Of a stretch of DNA of 64,000 bases, positions 8,973 to 17,627 are shown piece by piece. The notes under the pieces were generated by a model. It made no database searches. It saw nothing but the letters and a program-made list of their open reading frames with translations, and was not told the DNA's origin. Source of the DNA: Soonwooa sp032078105 (GTDB lineage Bacteria; Bacteroidota; Bacteroidia; Flavobacteriales; Weeksellaceae); the NCBI GenBank assembly GCA_046269235.1, contig JBJZOS010000001.1:124001-188000 (forward strand). The letters are read 5' to 3'. Position 1 is the first letter of the stretch. Every line of letters begins with the position of its first letter. Position numbers and translations under genes: made by a program.

Positions 8973-11339
8973 ATGAACAGCGAAGAAGTTATAATTGATG
9001 ATGTCAATGTACGAGAACTTATAAAACCTTATATTAAAAAATGGTTTTGGTTTGTAATTAGTGTTTTTATTTTTATATGTTTTGTAATTTTTTATATAAA
9101 AACTACGGCACCTGTTTATAAAATAGAAACCACCGCCTTAATAAAAGATGCAAAAAAAATGTCTTCTGCATCAGGTGATTTTGGAGTGTTATCTGGTCTT
9201 GGTGGATTTGCAGGGATGGGAACTAATAGTATCGAGAATGAGATTGAAATATTTAAATCAAAAAAGCTTATTGGAGATGTGGTTAAAGAACTTAATATTC
9301 AATCTAAATTATATACTCGGAAAAAATTATACAAAGAGGAATTGTACAAAGAGACAGCTCCTATAATCGTTAATATTGTTAATGATAAAAAAGTAGATAA
9401 ATTACCTAAGAAGCCTATTAATATAACTCTTAAAGGTGATAATCTTCAATTGGTATCTGAGGAATTAGGAGTCAACCTTACAACAACCTATGATAAATTA
9501 GTTAGCCTTCCTTTTGCTAATATTATTATTCAAAAGAATCTTTCATATATTCCTGGAAAGGACGGTAAAGTTAATAATATTGAATTTTATTATAATACTT
9601 TCGATGGTGCTGTTAATGATATCCAAGAACGTCTAAAAATTGATTTAGTCAGTAAGGAGGCTACTATTGTAAGTATTGCAATGAATTACTCTAATACAGA
9701 TAAAGCAAAGAAAATATTAAATTCTATTGTACAGCAATATAATTTGGATGCAACCAATGATAAAAATATAGAATCTGAGAAGACTAAAAAATTTATCGAT
9801 GAAAGAATTGAGATTATTTCGAAAGAATTAGGTGAAGTTGAGAACCAAAGAGAACGTTTTAAAATTGATAATAAGATTGTAGATATCCCAACGGAAGCGC
9901 GGATTAATTTGCAAAAAAAGACAGACGCACGAGCCAGACAACTTGATACAGATACTCAAATCCAGGTTAGTAATATGCTTCTTAATTATCTTAATAAGCA
10001 GGGTGCGGGACAAGTAATACCCGCTAATGTAGGATTAAGTAATGAAGCTGCAACTAGAAGTATTGATCAGTACAATCAATTGGTTCTCAAACGGAACAAT
10101 TTGCTTGTTAACGCGACACCTGATAATCCATTAATTGTTGAGATTGAAAGCCAACTAAGAAATATTAAAGCAAGTGTTAGAGAAGGTCTTCAAAAGCATA
10201 TCTCGTCGCTTAATTTATTGACGCAACAATTAGCTACTGAAGAAGGGAATTCAAATTTTGAGATTAGTAAATTTCCAGCGAGGGAGAAATTATTCCGTAA
10301 TATAGAAAGACAGCAACAAATTAAAGAAAGCTTATATTTGTTACTATTGCAAAAAAGAGAAGAGGCCGCTATATCTTTGGCCATGACAGCTGACAAAGCT
10401 AGGGTTATAGATCACGCATTTGTAGAAACCAAACCCGTAGCACCTAAGAAAATGATTTATCTCGGCGCATCACTTATTTTGGGCTTACTTCTCCCCTTTA
10501 TTATCATCTATATGAAAGAGATGTTAAATGATAAAATTGAAAGTAAGCATGATCTGGAAAAGTTGTCAAAATATCCAATTTTATCAGAGATACCAAGATT
10601 ACATCGTGGTGAGTCTGAATTAATCAAGATGAATGACGTGTCGCCGATGGCAGAAGCTTTTAGAATTCTAGCTACCAACTTAAGCTTTATGCTACCTAAG
10701 AAGGAGAAAGGGAAAATTATATTTGTTACTTCGACAGTGAAAGGAGAAGGGAAAACTTTTATATCAATCAATATAGCTTTAAGCTTAGCGTCTCCAACTA
10801 AGAAAGCTTTAATTATTGGATCTGATATTAGGAATCCACAATTACAAAGATATAATCCAGAAAAATCGAGAGTTGAAGGATTGACAGAATTTCTTTCGGA
10901 TCATGTCGATAATGTTAAGGATATTATCCATCAAAGTACATTTACTCCATATTGCGATATAATTTACTCAGGAAGTATACCACCTAATCCTACTAGCTTG
11001 TTAGAAAATGGTCGTTATCAAGTTTTATTGGAGGAGATAAAAGACCAATATGATTACATTATTTTAGATACTGCACCATTATTATTAGTTACAGATTCAT
11101 TCTTGATTTCTGATTTCGCAGATGCAACAATCTATGTCACTAGATCAGAAGTGACCGAAAGAAGTCTAATAGATTTTGCTAATAAAAATATCGAAAATAA
11201 AAAAATTAATAACGTTGCTTTTGTATTAAATGATGTTCATAAATCTAATTTTGGATACGGAAATAAGTACGGATATGGTTATCAAACAGAAGAAAAAGGC
11301 TTTTGGGGTAAATTGATGTCTAGACTTAATATTAGATAA
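8973..11339 (+). CDS. Wzc-like chain-length determinant fused to BY-type tyrosine kinase
   Basis: A 788-residue polysaccharide co-polymerase. It has a Wzz domain with TM1 (about 24-46), a long periplasmic coiled-coil region, TM2 (about 497-515) and a cytoplasmic CpsD/Wzc kinase domain. The kinase shows Walker A STVKGEGKT (587-595), Walker A' SDIRN (near 617) and Walker B IILDTAP (near 697). The tail is Tyr-rich (FGYGNKYGYGYQ), the usual autophosphorylation cluster. Family members control polymer length and couple Wzy polymerisation to export through the Wza pore by cycles of oligomerisation and Tyr phosphorylation. The 144-nt gap upstream holds no gene. Both halves are intact in one chain, as in proteobacterial Wzc. 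Confidence 0.92.
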   Translation: MNSEEVIIDDVNVRELIKPYIKKWFWFVISVFIFICFVIFYIKTTAPVYKIETTALIKDAKKMSSASGDFGVLSGLGGFAGMGTNSIENEIEIFKSKKLIGDVVKELNIQSKLYTRKKLYKEELYKETAPIIVNIVNDKKVDKLPKKPINITLKGDNLQLVSEELGVNLTTTYDKLVSLPFANIIIQKNLSYIPGKDGKVNNIEFYYNTFDGAVNDIQERLKIDLVSKEATIVSIAMNYSNTDKAKKILNSIVQQYNLDATNDKNIESEKTKKFIDERIEIISKELGEVENQRERFKIDNKIVDIPTEARINLQKKTDARARQLDTDTQIQVSNMLLNYLNKQGAGQVIPANVGLSNEAATRSIDQYNQLVLKRNNLLVNATPDNPLIVEIESQLRNIKASVREGLQKHISSLNLLTQQLATEEGNSNFEISKFPAREKLFRNIERQQQIKESLYLLLLQKREEAAISLAMTADKARVIDHAFVETKPVAPKKMIYLGASLILGLLLPFIIIYMKEMLNDKIESKHDLEKLSKYPILSEIPRLHRGESELIKMNDVSPMAEAFRILATNLSFMLPKKEKGKIIFVTSTVKGEGKTFISINIALSLASPTKKALIIGSDIRNPQLQRYNPEKSRVEGLTEFLSDHVDNVKDIIHQSTFTPYCDIIYSGSIPPNPTSLLENGRYQVLLEEIKDQYDYIILDTAPLLLVTDSFLISDFADATIYVTRSEVTERSLIDFANKNIENKKINNVAFVLNDVHKSNFGYGNKYGYGYQTEEKGFWGKLMSRLNIR

Positions 11340-11358
11340 AACTAAAAACACGAAATAT

Positions 11359-11700
11359 ATGGAACATGATATAAGACCCTGGGGAGAATATTGGGTGTTA
11401 GAAGACTCTGACACACATAAAGTTAAAAGAATTAAGGTCAATCCGGGAGGAAGATTATCTCTGCAATATCATTACAAGAGAGGCGAAGTTTGGACTATAG
11501 TTGAAGGCGTTGGGACAATAACGATTGGAGACAGTACCGAAGATTATATACCGGGACAAGTGGCTGAAATTCCGCAAGGTGCCCATCACAGCATTGAAAA
11601 CCGAACTAATGAGCCAGTTGTCTTTATAGAAGTTCAATACGGGACGTATTTTGGTGAAGATGACATCGTACGAATAGAAGATGATTACAATAGAATATGA
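11359..11700 (+). CDS. Stand-alone cupin of type II phosphomannose isomerase
   Basis: A 113-residue single-domain cupin matching the C-terminal domain of bifunctional ManC/AlgA. It starts RPWGEYWVLED, continues KVNPGGRLSLQYHYKRGEVWTIVEG with the metal-binding His/Glu pattern, and ends IPQGAHHSIEN...VFIEVQYG. In fused enzymes this domain isomerises fructose-6-P and mannose-6-P. Here it is a separate gene placed before the nucleotidyltransferase, overlapping it by 4 nt (ATGA), which suggests translational coupling. No other mannose-6-P isomerase or phosphomannomutase is in the window. Activity as a lone domain is inferred, and a regulatory or binding role is possible. Confidence 0.85.
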   Translation: MEHDIRPWGEYWVLEDSDTHKVKRIKVNPGGRLSLQYHYKRGEVWTIVEGVGTITIGDSTEDYIPGQVAEIPQGAHHSIENRTNEPVVFIEVQYGTYFGEDDIVRIEDDYNRI

Positions 11701-12683
11701 GAATTGTAAACGTTATATTATCTGGGGGTGTAGGTAGCAGACTTTGGCCTCTCTCTCGAAAGAATAAACCGAAGCAATATCTTCCAATATTTGGTTCAAA
11801 ATCATTGTTTCAATTAACAGCTCAGCGAAACGTAAATCTTTGCGATTCTGTCTTGGTACTTGGAAATATTAATAATTATAAACTTTCGCAGAAGGCATTA
11901 GATTTGGTTTCCATTGACAACTACCAGCAAGTTATTGAGGCAGCTCCCCGAAATACAGCAGCAGCAATAGCTTTTGCTGCTTTTGCCGCTGATGACCAAG
12001 ATATCTTACTTATAACGCCTTCTGATCATCTCATCGAAAATCAAGAAGAATATAACCAATCAATAAAGGAAGCTATATGTCTAGCTCAAAACAACTATTT
12101 GGTGACATTTGGCTTAGTTCCAAAATTTCCGGAGACTGGGTTTGGGTACATACAGGTTAATGGTAATGACGTTATCAGCTTTAGAGAGAAACCCAATTTA
12201 GAAACTGCACAAGAATTTATAAAAAATGGCAATTTTTTATGGAATTCCGGGATGTTTTGTTTTAAAGCAGGTATATTTTTAGAGGAACTCAAAAAATATC
12301 AACCTAAAGTTTATGATACTTCTAAGAGATCATTCGATTTGCAAGAAGGTGAAAAACTGCCTCTTCAAGAAAGTTTAGTGATACCTTCTATATCGGTTGA
12401 TTACGCGGTTATGGAAAAAACAGACCGTCTGAAAGTTGTAAAATCGCATTTCAAATGGTCAGATATGGGGTCTTTTGAAGCACTTTATGATTACTTAAAA
12501 GAAAACGGTCACCATACGGATGAAAACGGTAATATGGTAATTGGCAGTGATATATATACCGAGTTTTTGGGTTTTAGAAATAGTATATTAGTTGTTACAG
12601 AAGACGCTTTTTTAGTATTAAAAAAAGATAAGTCGCAAGATGTCAAAAATGTTTATGAAACTATAAACCAACAATTAAAATAA
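11697..12683 (+). CDS. manC: Mannose-1-phosphate guanylyltransferase
   Basis: A 328-residue nucleotidyltransferase that makes GDP-mannose from mannose-1-P and GTP. The signature ILSGGVGSRLWPLSRKNKPKQ lies at residues 7-27. It is followed by the family motifs AAPRNTAAAIAFAA, LITPSDHLI, TGFGYI and FREKP with NFLWNSGMF. The protein stops where bifunctional ManC would continue into the cupin; that domain is the preceding gene, with which this start overlaps. GDP-mannose could feed the GT4-type transferases downstream. Length and motifs are complete for the single-domain form. Confidence 0.92.
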   Translation: MRIVNVILSGGVGSRLWPLSRKNKPKQYLPIFGSKSLFQLTAQRNVNLCDSVLVLGNINNYKLSQKALDLVSIDNYQQVIEAAPRNTAAAIAFAAFAADDQDILLITPSDHLIENQEEYNQSIKEAICLAQNNYLVTFGLVPKFPETGFGYIQVNGNDVISFREKPNLETAQEFIKNGNFLWNSGMFCFKAGIFLEELKKYQPKVYDTSKRSFDLQEGEKLPLQESLVIPSISVDYAVMEKTDRLKVVKSHFKWSDMGSFEALYDYLKENGHHTDENGNMVIGSDIYTEFLGFRNSILVVTEDAFLVLKKDKSQDVKNVYETINQQLK

Positions 12684-12689
12684 ATTTCA

Positions 12690-14204
12690 ATGAAGAGTGG
12701 CTTGGTGAAGAACTCCCTAATTCTAATGTTTAGAATGATTATTGTTATGGGGATTACACTTTATTCTTCTAGAGTTTTATTAAACAACTTAGGAGTTACT
12801 AATTTTGGAATTTATAATATTGTTGCTAGTACTATAGTATTATTTTCTTTTATTCAGAGCTCTCTTAGTGGTGCGTCTTCACGTTTTCTTACGTACGAGT
12901 TGGGTAAGAATAGTAGTAAAGATTATTTAAAGGTTTTGAATGGTGCTCTAAGTATACATTTATATATAGCAATATCTTTATTGGTTGCTGGAGAACTGAT
13001 AGGAACTTATATTATAAATCAAGTTCTTAATATTCCATCATCATTATTATTATCTGCCAATATTGTTTTTCAGTTTTCATTAATTAGCACTTTAGTAGTG
13101 CTAATTAATATACCATTTGAGTCAGTTCTTGTTTCTCATGAGAAATTTAGTTCTTTTGCATATATCAGTTTATTTGACGTATTTTTAAAATTGATTTCGG
13201 CCTTTTTAATCGGATTTATTGATAATGTTAACGATCGTATCCTTTACTATAGTTTATTTTTACTTATTTCTACAGTAGTCGTTAAATTTTTACAGCGATT
13301 TTTAGCATTGCAAGTAATGGGTAAATATTCGTTTTTTTTTGTTAAAGATCGTAGTTTTCTTAAGCCGATATTTAGCTTTTTTGGTTGGGATTTATTTGGG
13401 AATCTTTCTCTGGTGATAAAAGATCAAGGCGTTTATATAATTCAAAATGTTTTTTTTGGAGTGTTAATTAATGCCGCAACGGCTATTAGTGGACAAGTTT
13501 TTGCGGCGATTAGTGCTTTATCAACTAATGTATTAGTCGCAGTTAAGCCCCAAATAATTAAAAGCTATGCAAATAACGAATTTGTTGAGATGAATATTTT
13601 AATTAATCGTTTTTCGAGAATTTCTTTTTATTTAATGTTATTTATTTCTATCCCACTATTTTTTAATATTGATTTTTTTTTAAAAACTTGGCTTGATAAT
13701 GTTCCAAAAGATGCAAATGTTTTTGCTAAATTAAATATTTTAGTAGGTCTATTTACTGTTTCATTTTTGACCTTAAATCACGCAATTCATGCTACAGGAA
13801 GAATAAAAACATTAAGTATTGTGTCTGGTGGTCTTTATATATTAATATTTCCTGTTACATATCTTCTGTACAAAATTGGATATTCGCCTAGTTCATATTA
13901 TTATGTTATGATTTTTTTTTGTATCATAGCGGCTATTTGTAATATGTATTTTTTAAAAATTGTTTTACCACAGTTTGATTTAAAAAGTTTCATAACAAAT
14001 ACTGTCGTAAGGATTGTAACAGTTTTATTTTTATCTTTTGTTATTTCTTACTACAGCTATCAGTTTAGATTTTTTTTGAATGATTTTCTTAATATTTTTT
14101 TATTAAGTGTAGTTAATTATATATTAATGAGTTTTATTATATTTTGTATTGATATTGAAATGAGAGAATATATCAAGAAAATAATAACTAAGAAATTTTT
14201 TTAA
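12690..14204 (+). CDS. Wzx-type polysaccharide flippase (MATE/MOP superfamily)
   Basis: A 504-residue integral membrane protein with roughly 12-14 predicted helices throughout. It opens with KNSLILMFRMIIVMGITLYSSRVLLNNLG and GIYNIVAS, typical of polysaccharide-type MOP transporters. Its expected role is to flip the undecaprenyl-PP-linked repeat unit across the inner membrane before polymerisation. It begins 6 nt after the GDP-mannose gene and ends 3 nt before a GT2 gene, so it is part of one operon. Runs of nine T inside codons (for example near 13332, 13672 and 13911) are striking. From here the DNA becomes clearly more AT-rich. Confidence 0.88.
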   Translation: MKSGLVKNSLILMFRMIIVMGITLYSSRVLLNNLGVTNFGIYNIVASTIVLFSFIQSSLSGASSRFLTYELGKNSSKDYLKVLNGALSIHLYIAISLLVAGELIGTYIINQVLNIPSSLLLSANIVFQFSLISTLVVLINIPFESVLVSHEKFSSFAYISLFDVFLKLISAFLIGFIDNVNDRILYYSLFLLISTVVVKFLQRFLALQVMGKYSFFFVKDRSFLKPIFSFFGWDLFGNLSLVIKDQGVYIIQNVFFGVLINAATAISGQVFAAISALSTNVLVAVKPQIIKSYANNEFVEMNILINRFSRISFYLMLFISIPLFFNIDFFLKTWLDNVPKDANVFAKLNILVGLFTVSFLTLNHAIHATGRIKTLSIVSGGLYILIFPVTYLLYKIGYSPSSYYYVMIFFCIIAAICNMYFLKIVLPQFDLKSFITNTVVRIVTVLFLSFVISYYSYQFRFFLNDFLNIFLLSVVNYILMSFIIFCIDIEMREYIKKIITKKFF

Positions 14205-14207
14205 TCT

Positions 14208-15239
14208 ATGTTTAAACCTTTAGTTTCTATTATTGTTCCAATATATAATTCTGAGGAATATATAGAAGATTGTGTCAATAGTATTATTGAGCAGAGCTAT
14301 AGTAATCTAGAAATTATTTTGATAAACGATGGATCAAAAGATGCTAGCTTAAGTATTATTAATGATCTAAAAGAAACTGATGATAGAATTATTGTTATAG
14401 ACAAAAAAAATGGAGGAGTTTCTAAAGCTAGAAATTCGGGAATTCAAGTGTCGACAGGAGAGTACGTTGTATTTATTGATAGTGACGATCGAATAGGAAA
14501 AAAATTTATTACAAATTATATTGATATTCTTTCTCAAAATCCCAAAGCACTTATATATCAGAGTTTTATTTCTGAATATGAAAATAAAAATGTTCCCGAG
14601 GTACTACCTTCTGCTGTTTATTTTGATCAAGATATTCATAAAGCTATAATATTATTAGAGCAAAAGCGTTGTTTGGGAGGTGCTTGGAATAAAATCTTTA
14701 GAACTGAGATTATAAAAAATAGAGAAATACTCTTTAATGAAGGTTTTAGCTATGGAGAAGATAAAGTCTTTACACTTCAATATATGCAATATGTTGATTG
14801 CATTATACTTTCATCTAATACACAATATTTTTATAATAGAAAATATGAAAACTCGCTATCAAGAAAGTACCATCAATCTCAGGAATTATTGAATTTTGTA
14901 GAAGTAGAATTTTTAGAGTTTAATAACTTGCTAATAAAATATCCCAATGATGAATTGAAAAAAGTTATTAATGCAAGATACTCCTCTTTCCTTAAATATG
15001 TGCTTCTTTCTATGTATAGAAAAACTGATATTTTGGGTGAAACAAAAAAATCTGAACTCGTCAAAAAAATCTCAAAATTTGATAAATTAAATGAAAGAAA
15101 TAATGACTTTGAGATTGAGGTTCCTAAATTAGTAAATTATATATATCAGTCAGATTTTGGAATGAAATTTTTGATGTTGCTCAAAGAGAGTATGCCTAAT
15201 TTACACAAAAAATTTAATAGAGTTAAATCTAATGGCTAA
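14208..15239 (+). CDS. GT2-family glycosyltransferase
   Basis: A 343-residue cytoplasmic transferase with a GT-A fold at the N-terminus: PLVSIIVPIYNSEEYIEDCVNSI, LINDGSKD and GGVSKARNSG, with the metal-binding DSDD in FIDSDDRIG near residue 92. A variable, mostly helical C-terminal half probably sets the acceptor. It adds one sugar to the lipid-linked repeat unit; the sugar cannot be read from sequence. Its last 8 nt overlap the start of the polymerase gene, so the two are translationally coupled. Confidence 0.88.
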   Translation: MFKPLVSIIVPIYNSEEYIEDCVNSIIEQSYSNLEIILINDGSKDASLSIINDLKETDDRIIVIDKKNGGVSKARNSGIQVSTGEYVVFIDSDDRIGKKFITNYIDILSQNPKALIYQSFISEYENKNVPEVLPSAVYFDQDIHKAIILLEQKRCLGGAWNKIFRTEIIKNREILFNEGFSYGEDKVFTLQYMQYVDCIILSSNTQYFYNRKYENSLSRKYHQSQELLNFVEVEFLEFNNLLIKYPNDELKKVINARYSSFLKYVLLSMYRKTDILGETKKSELVKKISKFDKLNERNNDFEIEVPKLVNYIYQSDFGMKFLMLLKESMPNLHKKFNRVKSNG

Positions 15240-16590
15240 ATTATATTTTTTCATAGTATTTATTATTTCGTTATTTGTATGCATTTTAGCACCTCAGGAT
15301 TATGATTTTGAGTACTCAATATTTTGTGCAATAGCATATTGGGTTAATTTTATTTTGTATTTGATACTGAAGAAAAAAGAAAACTATTTCGATTTTGATA
15401 ACTTATTTTTTATTGCTTTTTTCTTTGTCACTCTTTACTATTCGGCTGTAATGTATGAAAGTGACCCGTACAGATATATTTTCTATAAGTTATATTTCGA
15501 TAAAAATACTATTCCTCTTGCTTCCGGGATTGCATTATTAGCATCCAGTGGTTATCTTTTTGGTGCTATTCTAGTAAAAGAAAACAATAAAACGTTTCAA
15601 TTAACTAATCTTATAAAGATTAAAACTACTTGGATATTTATTTTAACAATAATATTAGTTGCTTTGTATGTCATAACTGGAGGCTATAATGCTTTATTAA
15701 ATGAGTACGTTGGTGGGGTTGAAGTTGTTGAGAAAAATGGCGCAAGTAGTTATTTTTATGCTTTTTTTCCAGCTTTTTTATTTTCTGGAATTATAGCAGA
15801 ATTTTACAATCTAAAGATAGAAAATCAAACTAAACTAGTTTTTTCTAAAATAAATAAGTTTGCATTATTTACCACCGTTCTTGTTTTCCTTTTGTTTTTT
15901 TTGGCAGGTAGTCGTAGTATACCATTACAAATTACAATTATCTGTGTGGCACTCTACACTTTACTATATAGACCAATTAGTTTCTCCAAGTTTATCCTAA
16001 TTATTTTAATTGGTTTTATAGCATTGGCTGCTGTAGGTTTTATGCGTAATGCCTTAAAATCTGGTTTGGGTAATTATGACAAAAAATTTCAAATTGAAGA
16101 TTCTGCAATGGACTTAATTGTAAATAATCGAAATTCATATGTTATTATAGACCATGTTGATAAAAAAGGATTCAGCTATGGCGAATCTATGTTATCTCCG
16201 TTGTTAGCGCCAATCCCATTTGCTCAATCACTTGTAATTAGTATTTTTGATTTAGACGAAGATAACATGCGATCGGCGCTTATTACAACAAAGGATACAT
16301 TTGGTGAAGTAGGAACTTGGGGGTTGGGTACCAATATTGTTGGTGACGTTTATCTAGCTTTTGGAATCTTAGGTATTTTTATACTGTTTCCGATAATGGG
16401 ATATGGTGTTAATAATTTGAGAGTCAAAAGTTATAATTCACCAATTATTTTATTGTATTATGCAATATTGATATCATACGCTGTTTATCTACCAAGAGCG
16501 GAATATTTTTATTTTGTTAGATATTTTGTGTGGTGTTCTATTATATTATACTTAGCTATTAAACTTCAGAAATTGAAAAGAATAAATTGA
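15232..16590 (+). CDS. Wzy-like repeat-unit polymerase
   Basis: A 452-residue membrane protein with about 10-11 helices and a longer non-membrane segment near residues 270-340, the topology of O-antigen/capsule polymerases. Sequence identity in this family is always low, so the call rests on topology and on its place between glycosyltransferases, flippase and Wzc in the locus. The segment VGFMRN...SVLSPLLAPIPFAQS-like resembles the EpsG/Wzy oligosaccharide repeat unit polymerases. It would join flipped repeat units in the periplasm. Its stop overlaps the next gene's TTG start. Confidence 0.78.
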   Translation: MAKLYFFIVFIISLFVCILAPQDYDFEYSIFCAIAYWVNFILYLILKKKENYFDFDNLFFIAFFFVTLYYSAVMYESDPYRYIFYKLYFDKNTIPLASGIALLASSGYLFGAILVKENNKTFQLTNLIKIKTTWIFILTIILVALYVITGGYNALLNEYVGGVEVVEKNGASSYFYAFFPAFLFSGIIAEFYNLKIENQTKLVFSKINKFALFTTVLVFLLFFLAGSRSIPLQITIICVALYTLLYRPISFSKFILIILIGFIALAAVGFMRNALKSGLGNYDKKFQIEDSAMDLIVNNRNSYVIIDHVDKKGFSYGESMLSPLLAPIPFAQSLVISIFDLDEDNMRSALITTKDTFGEVGTWGLGTNIVGDVYLAFGILGIFILFPIMGYGVNNLRVKSYNSPIILLYYAILISYAVYLPRAEYFYFVRYFVWCSIILYLAIKLQKLKRIN

Positions 16591-17627
16591 AAATTACAAT
16601 TATCATAGCAGATATTACAAGAACTGGTGGTACAGAAAGAGCTACAGTTAATTTAGCTAATATTCTTGCGAAAGACCATCAGCTTACTATATTAAGCTTA
16701 GGCAGGAGCGGTGCATCTTTTTTTAAACTAGAAAGTGCAATAACATTACATTTTTTAAATATAGGAGATATTCCTGTAGCTTTAAAAGGTAAAGTTTTTT
16801 GGTATTATAAATTTTATAAACGTACTATTAATTATTTCAAAAAACATTCTGCAGATACTATCATTGGACAAGGTCATAACATAAATGTTTTTTTGCCGTT
16901 CTTTAGGAGAGGCAATACAAAAGTTTTCGCTTGTGAGCATATTGATTATGATACTATACCAGGTGTTTCCAAGAAGCTTATGAAGTTTTGCTATCCTCAA
17001 CTTAATGGTCTTGTTGTTTTATCGGAAATTGCTAAGAATAAATTAAAAAAATTTAATAAAAATATATATATAATACCTAATTCATTACCTTTTGAAACAG
17101 AACAAACTTCTTCTCAAAACAATAGAAATTTAATTATGGTTGGAAGAATTAGCAAAGAAAAGGGTTACGAAAGGATTATTCCTATAGCTAAAAATCTTTC
17201 TATTGATTTTCCAGATTGGAGAATTGATATCTATGGAGACGGGGAGATGAAAATTGACTTATTACAATTAATTAAGAATCATAATATTCATAATGTTTTT
17301 TTACATAATCCTGTTGATAATATTATGAATAAATATATAGAATCTTCTATACTACTTATGACCTCTTATAGTGAAGCCATGCCAATGGTTATATTGGAGG
17401 CGAATCATTGTGGTTTACCTATTGTCGCATTCCGAAATGAAGGAACAGAAACTCTTATTGATAATACAGGATACATTGCTGATAATTCCGACGAATTTTA
17501 CAAAAATCTTAAAATATTAATAGAAAATAAGATACTAAGAAATACACTTAGTCGTAATGCTCGTAATTATGCAGAACAGTATAGAAAAAGACACATTGAA
17601 GATAAATGGAAAATACTTTTGTTATGA
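16587..17627 (+). CDS. GT4-family glycosyltransferase with TTG start
   Basis: A 346-residue GT-B transferase. The N-terminal Rossmann half begins KITIIIADITRTGGTERATVNLA, where the GGTER donor loop is typical. The C-terminal half shows MVGRISKEKGYER and SYSEAMPMVILEANHCGLPIVA with the two Glu of the EX7E nucleotide-sugar motif. The start is TTG at 16587, overlapping the polymerase stop (TTGA). The next Met is about 139 residues in, past the N-terminal fold, so the rare start is forced. It probably transfers a hexose or HexNAc in repeat-unit assembly. Confidence 0.88.
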   Translation: MKITIIIADITRTGGTERATVNLANILAKDHQLTILSLGRSGASFFKLESAITLHFLNIGDIPVALKGKVFWYYKFYKRTINYFKKHSADTIIGQGHNINVFLPFFRRGNTKVFACEHIDYDTIPGVSKKLMKFCYPQLNGLVVLSEIAKNKLKKFNKNIYIIPNSLPFETEQTSSQNNRNLIMVGRISKEKGYERIIPIAKNLSIDFPDWRIDIYGDGEMKIDLLQLIKNHNIHNVFLHNPVDNIMNKYIESSILLMTSYSEAMPMVILEANHCGLPIVAFRNEGTETLIDNTGYIADNSDEFYKNLKILIENKILRNTLSRNARNYAEQYRKRHIEDKWKILLL

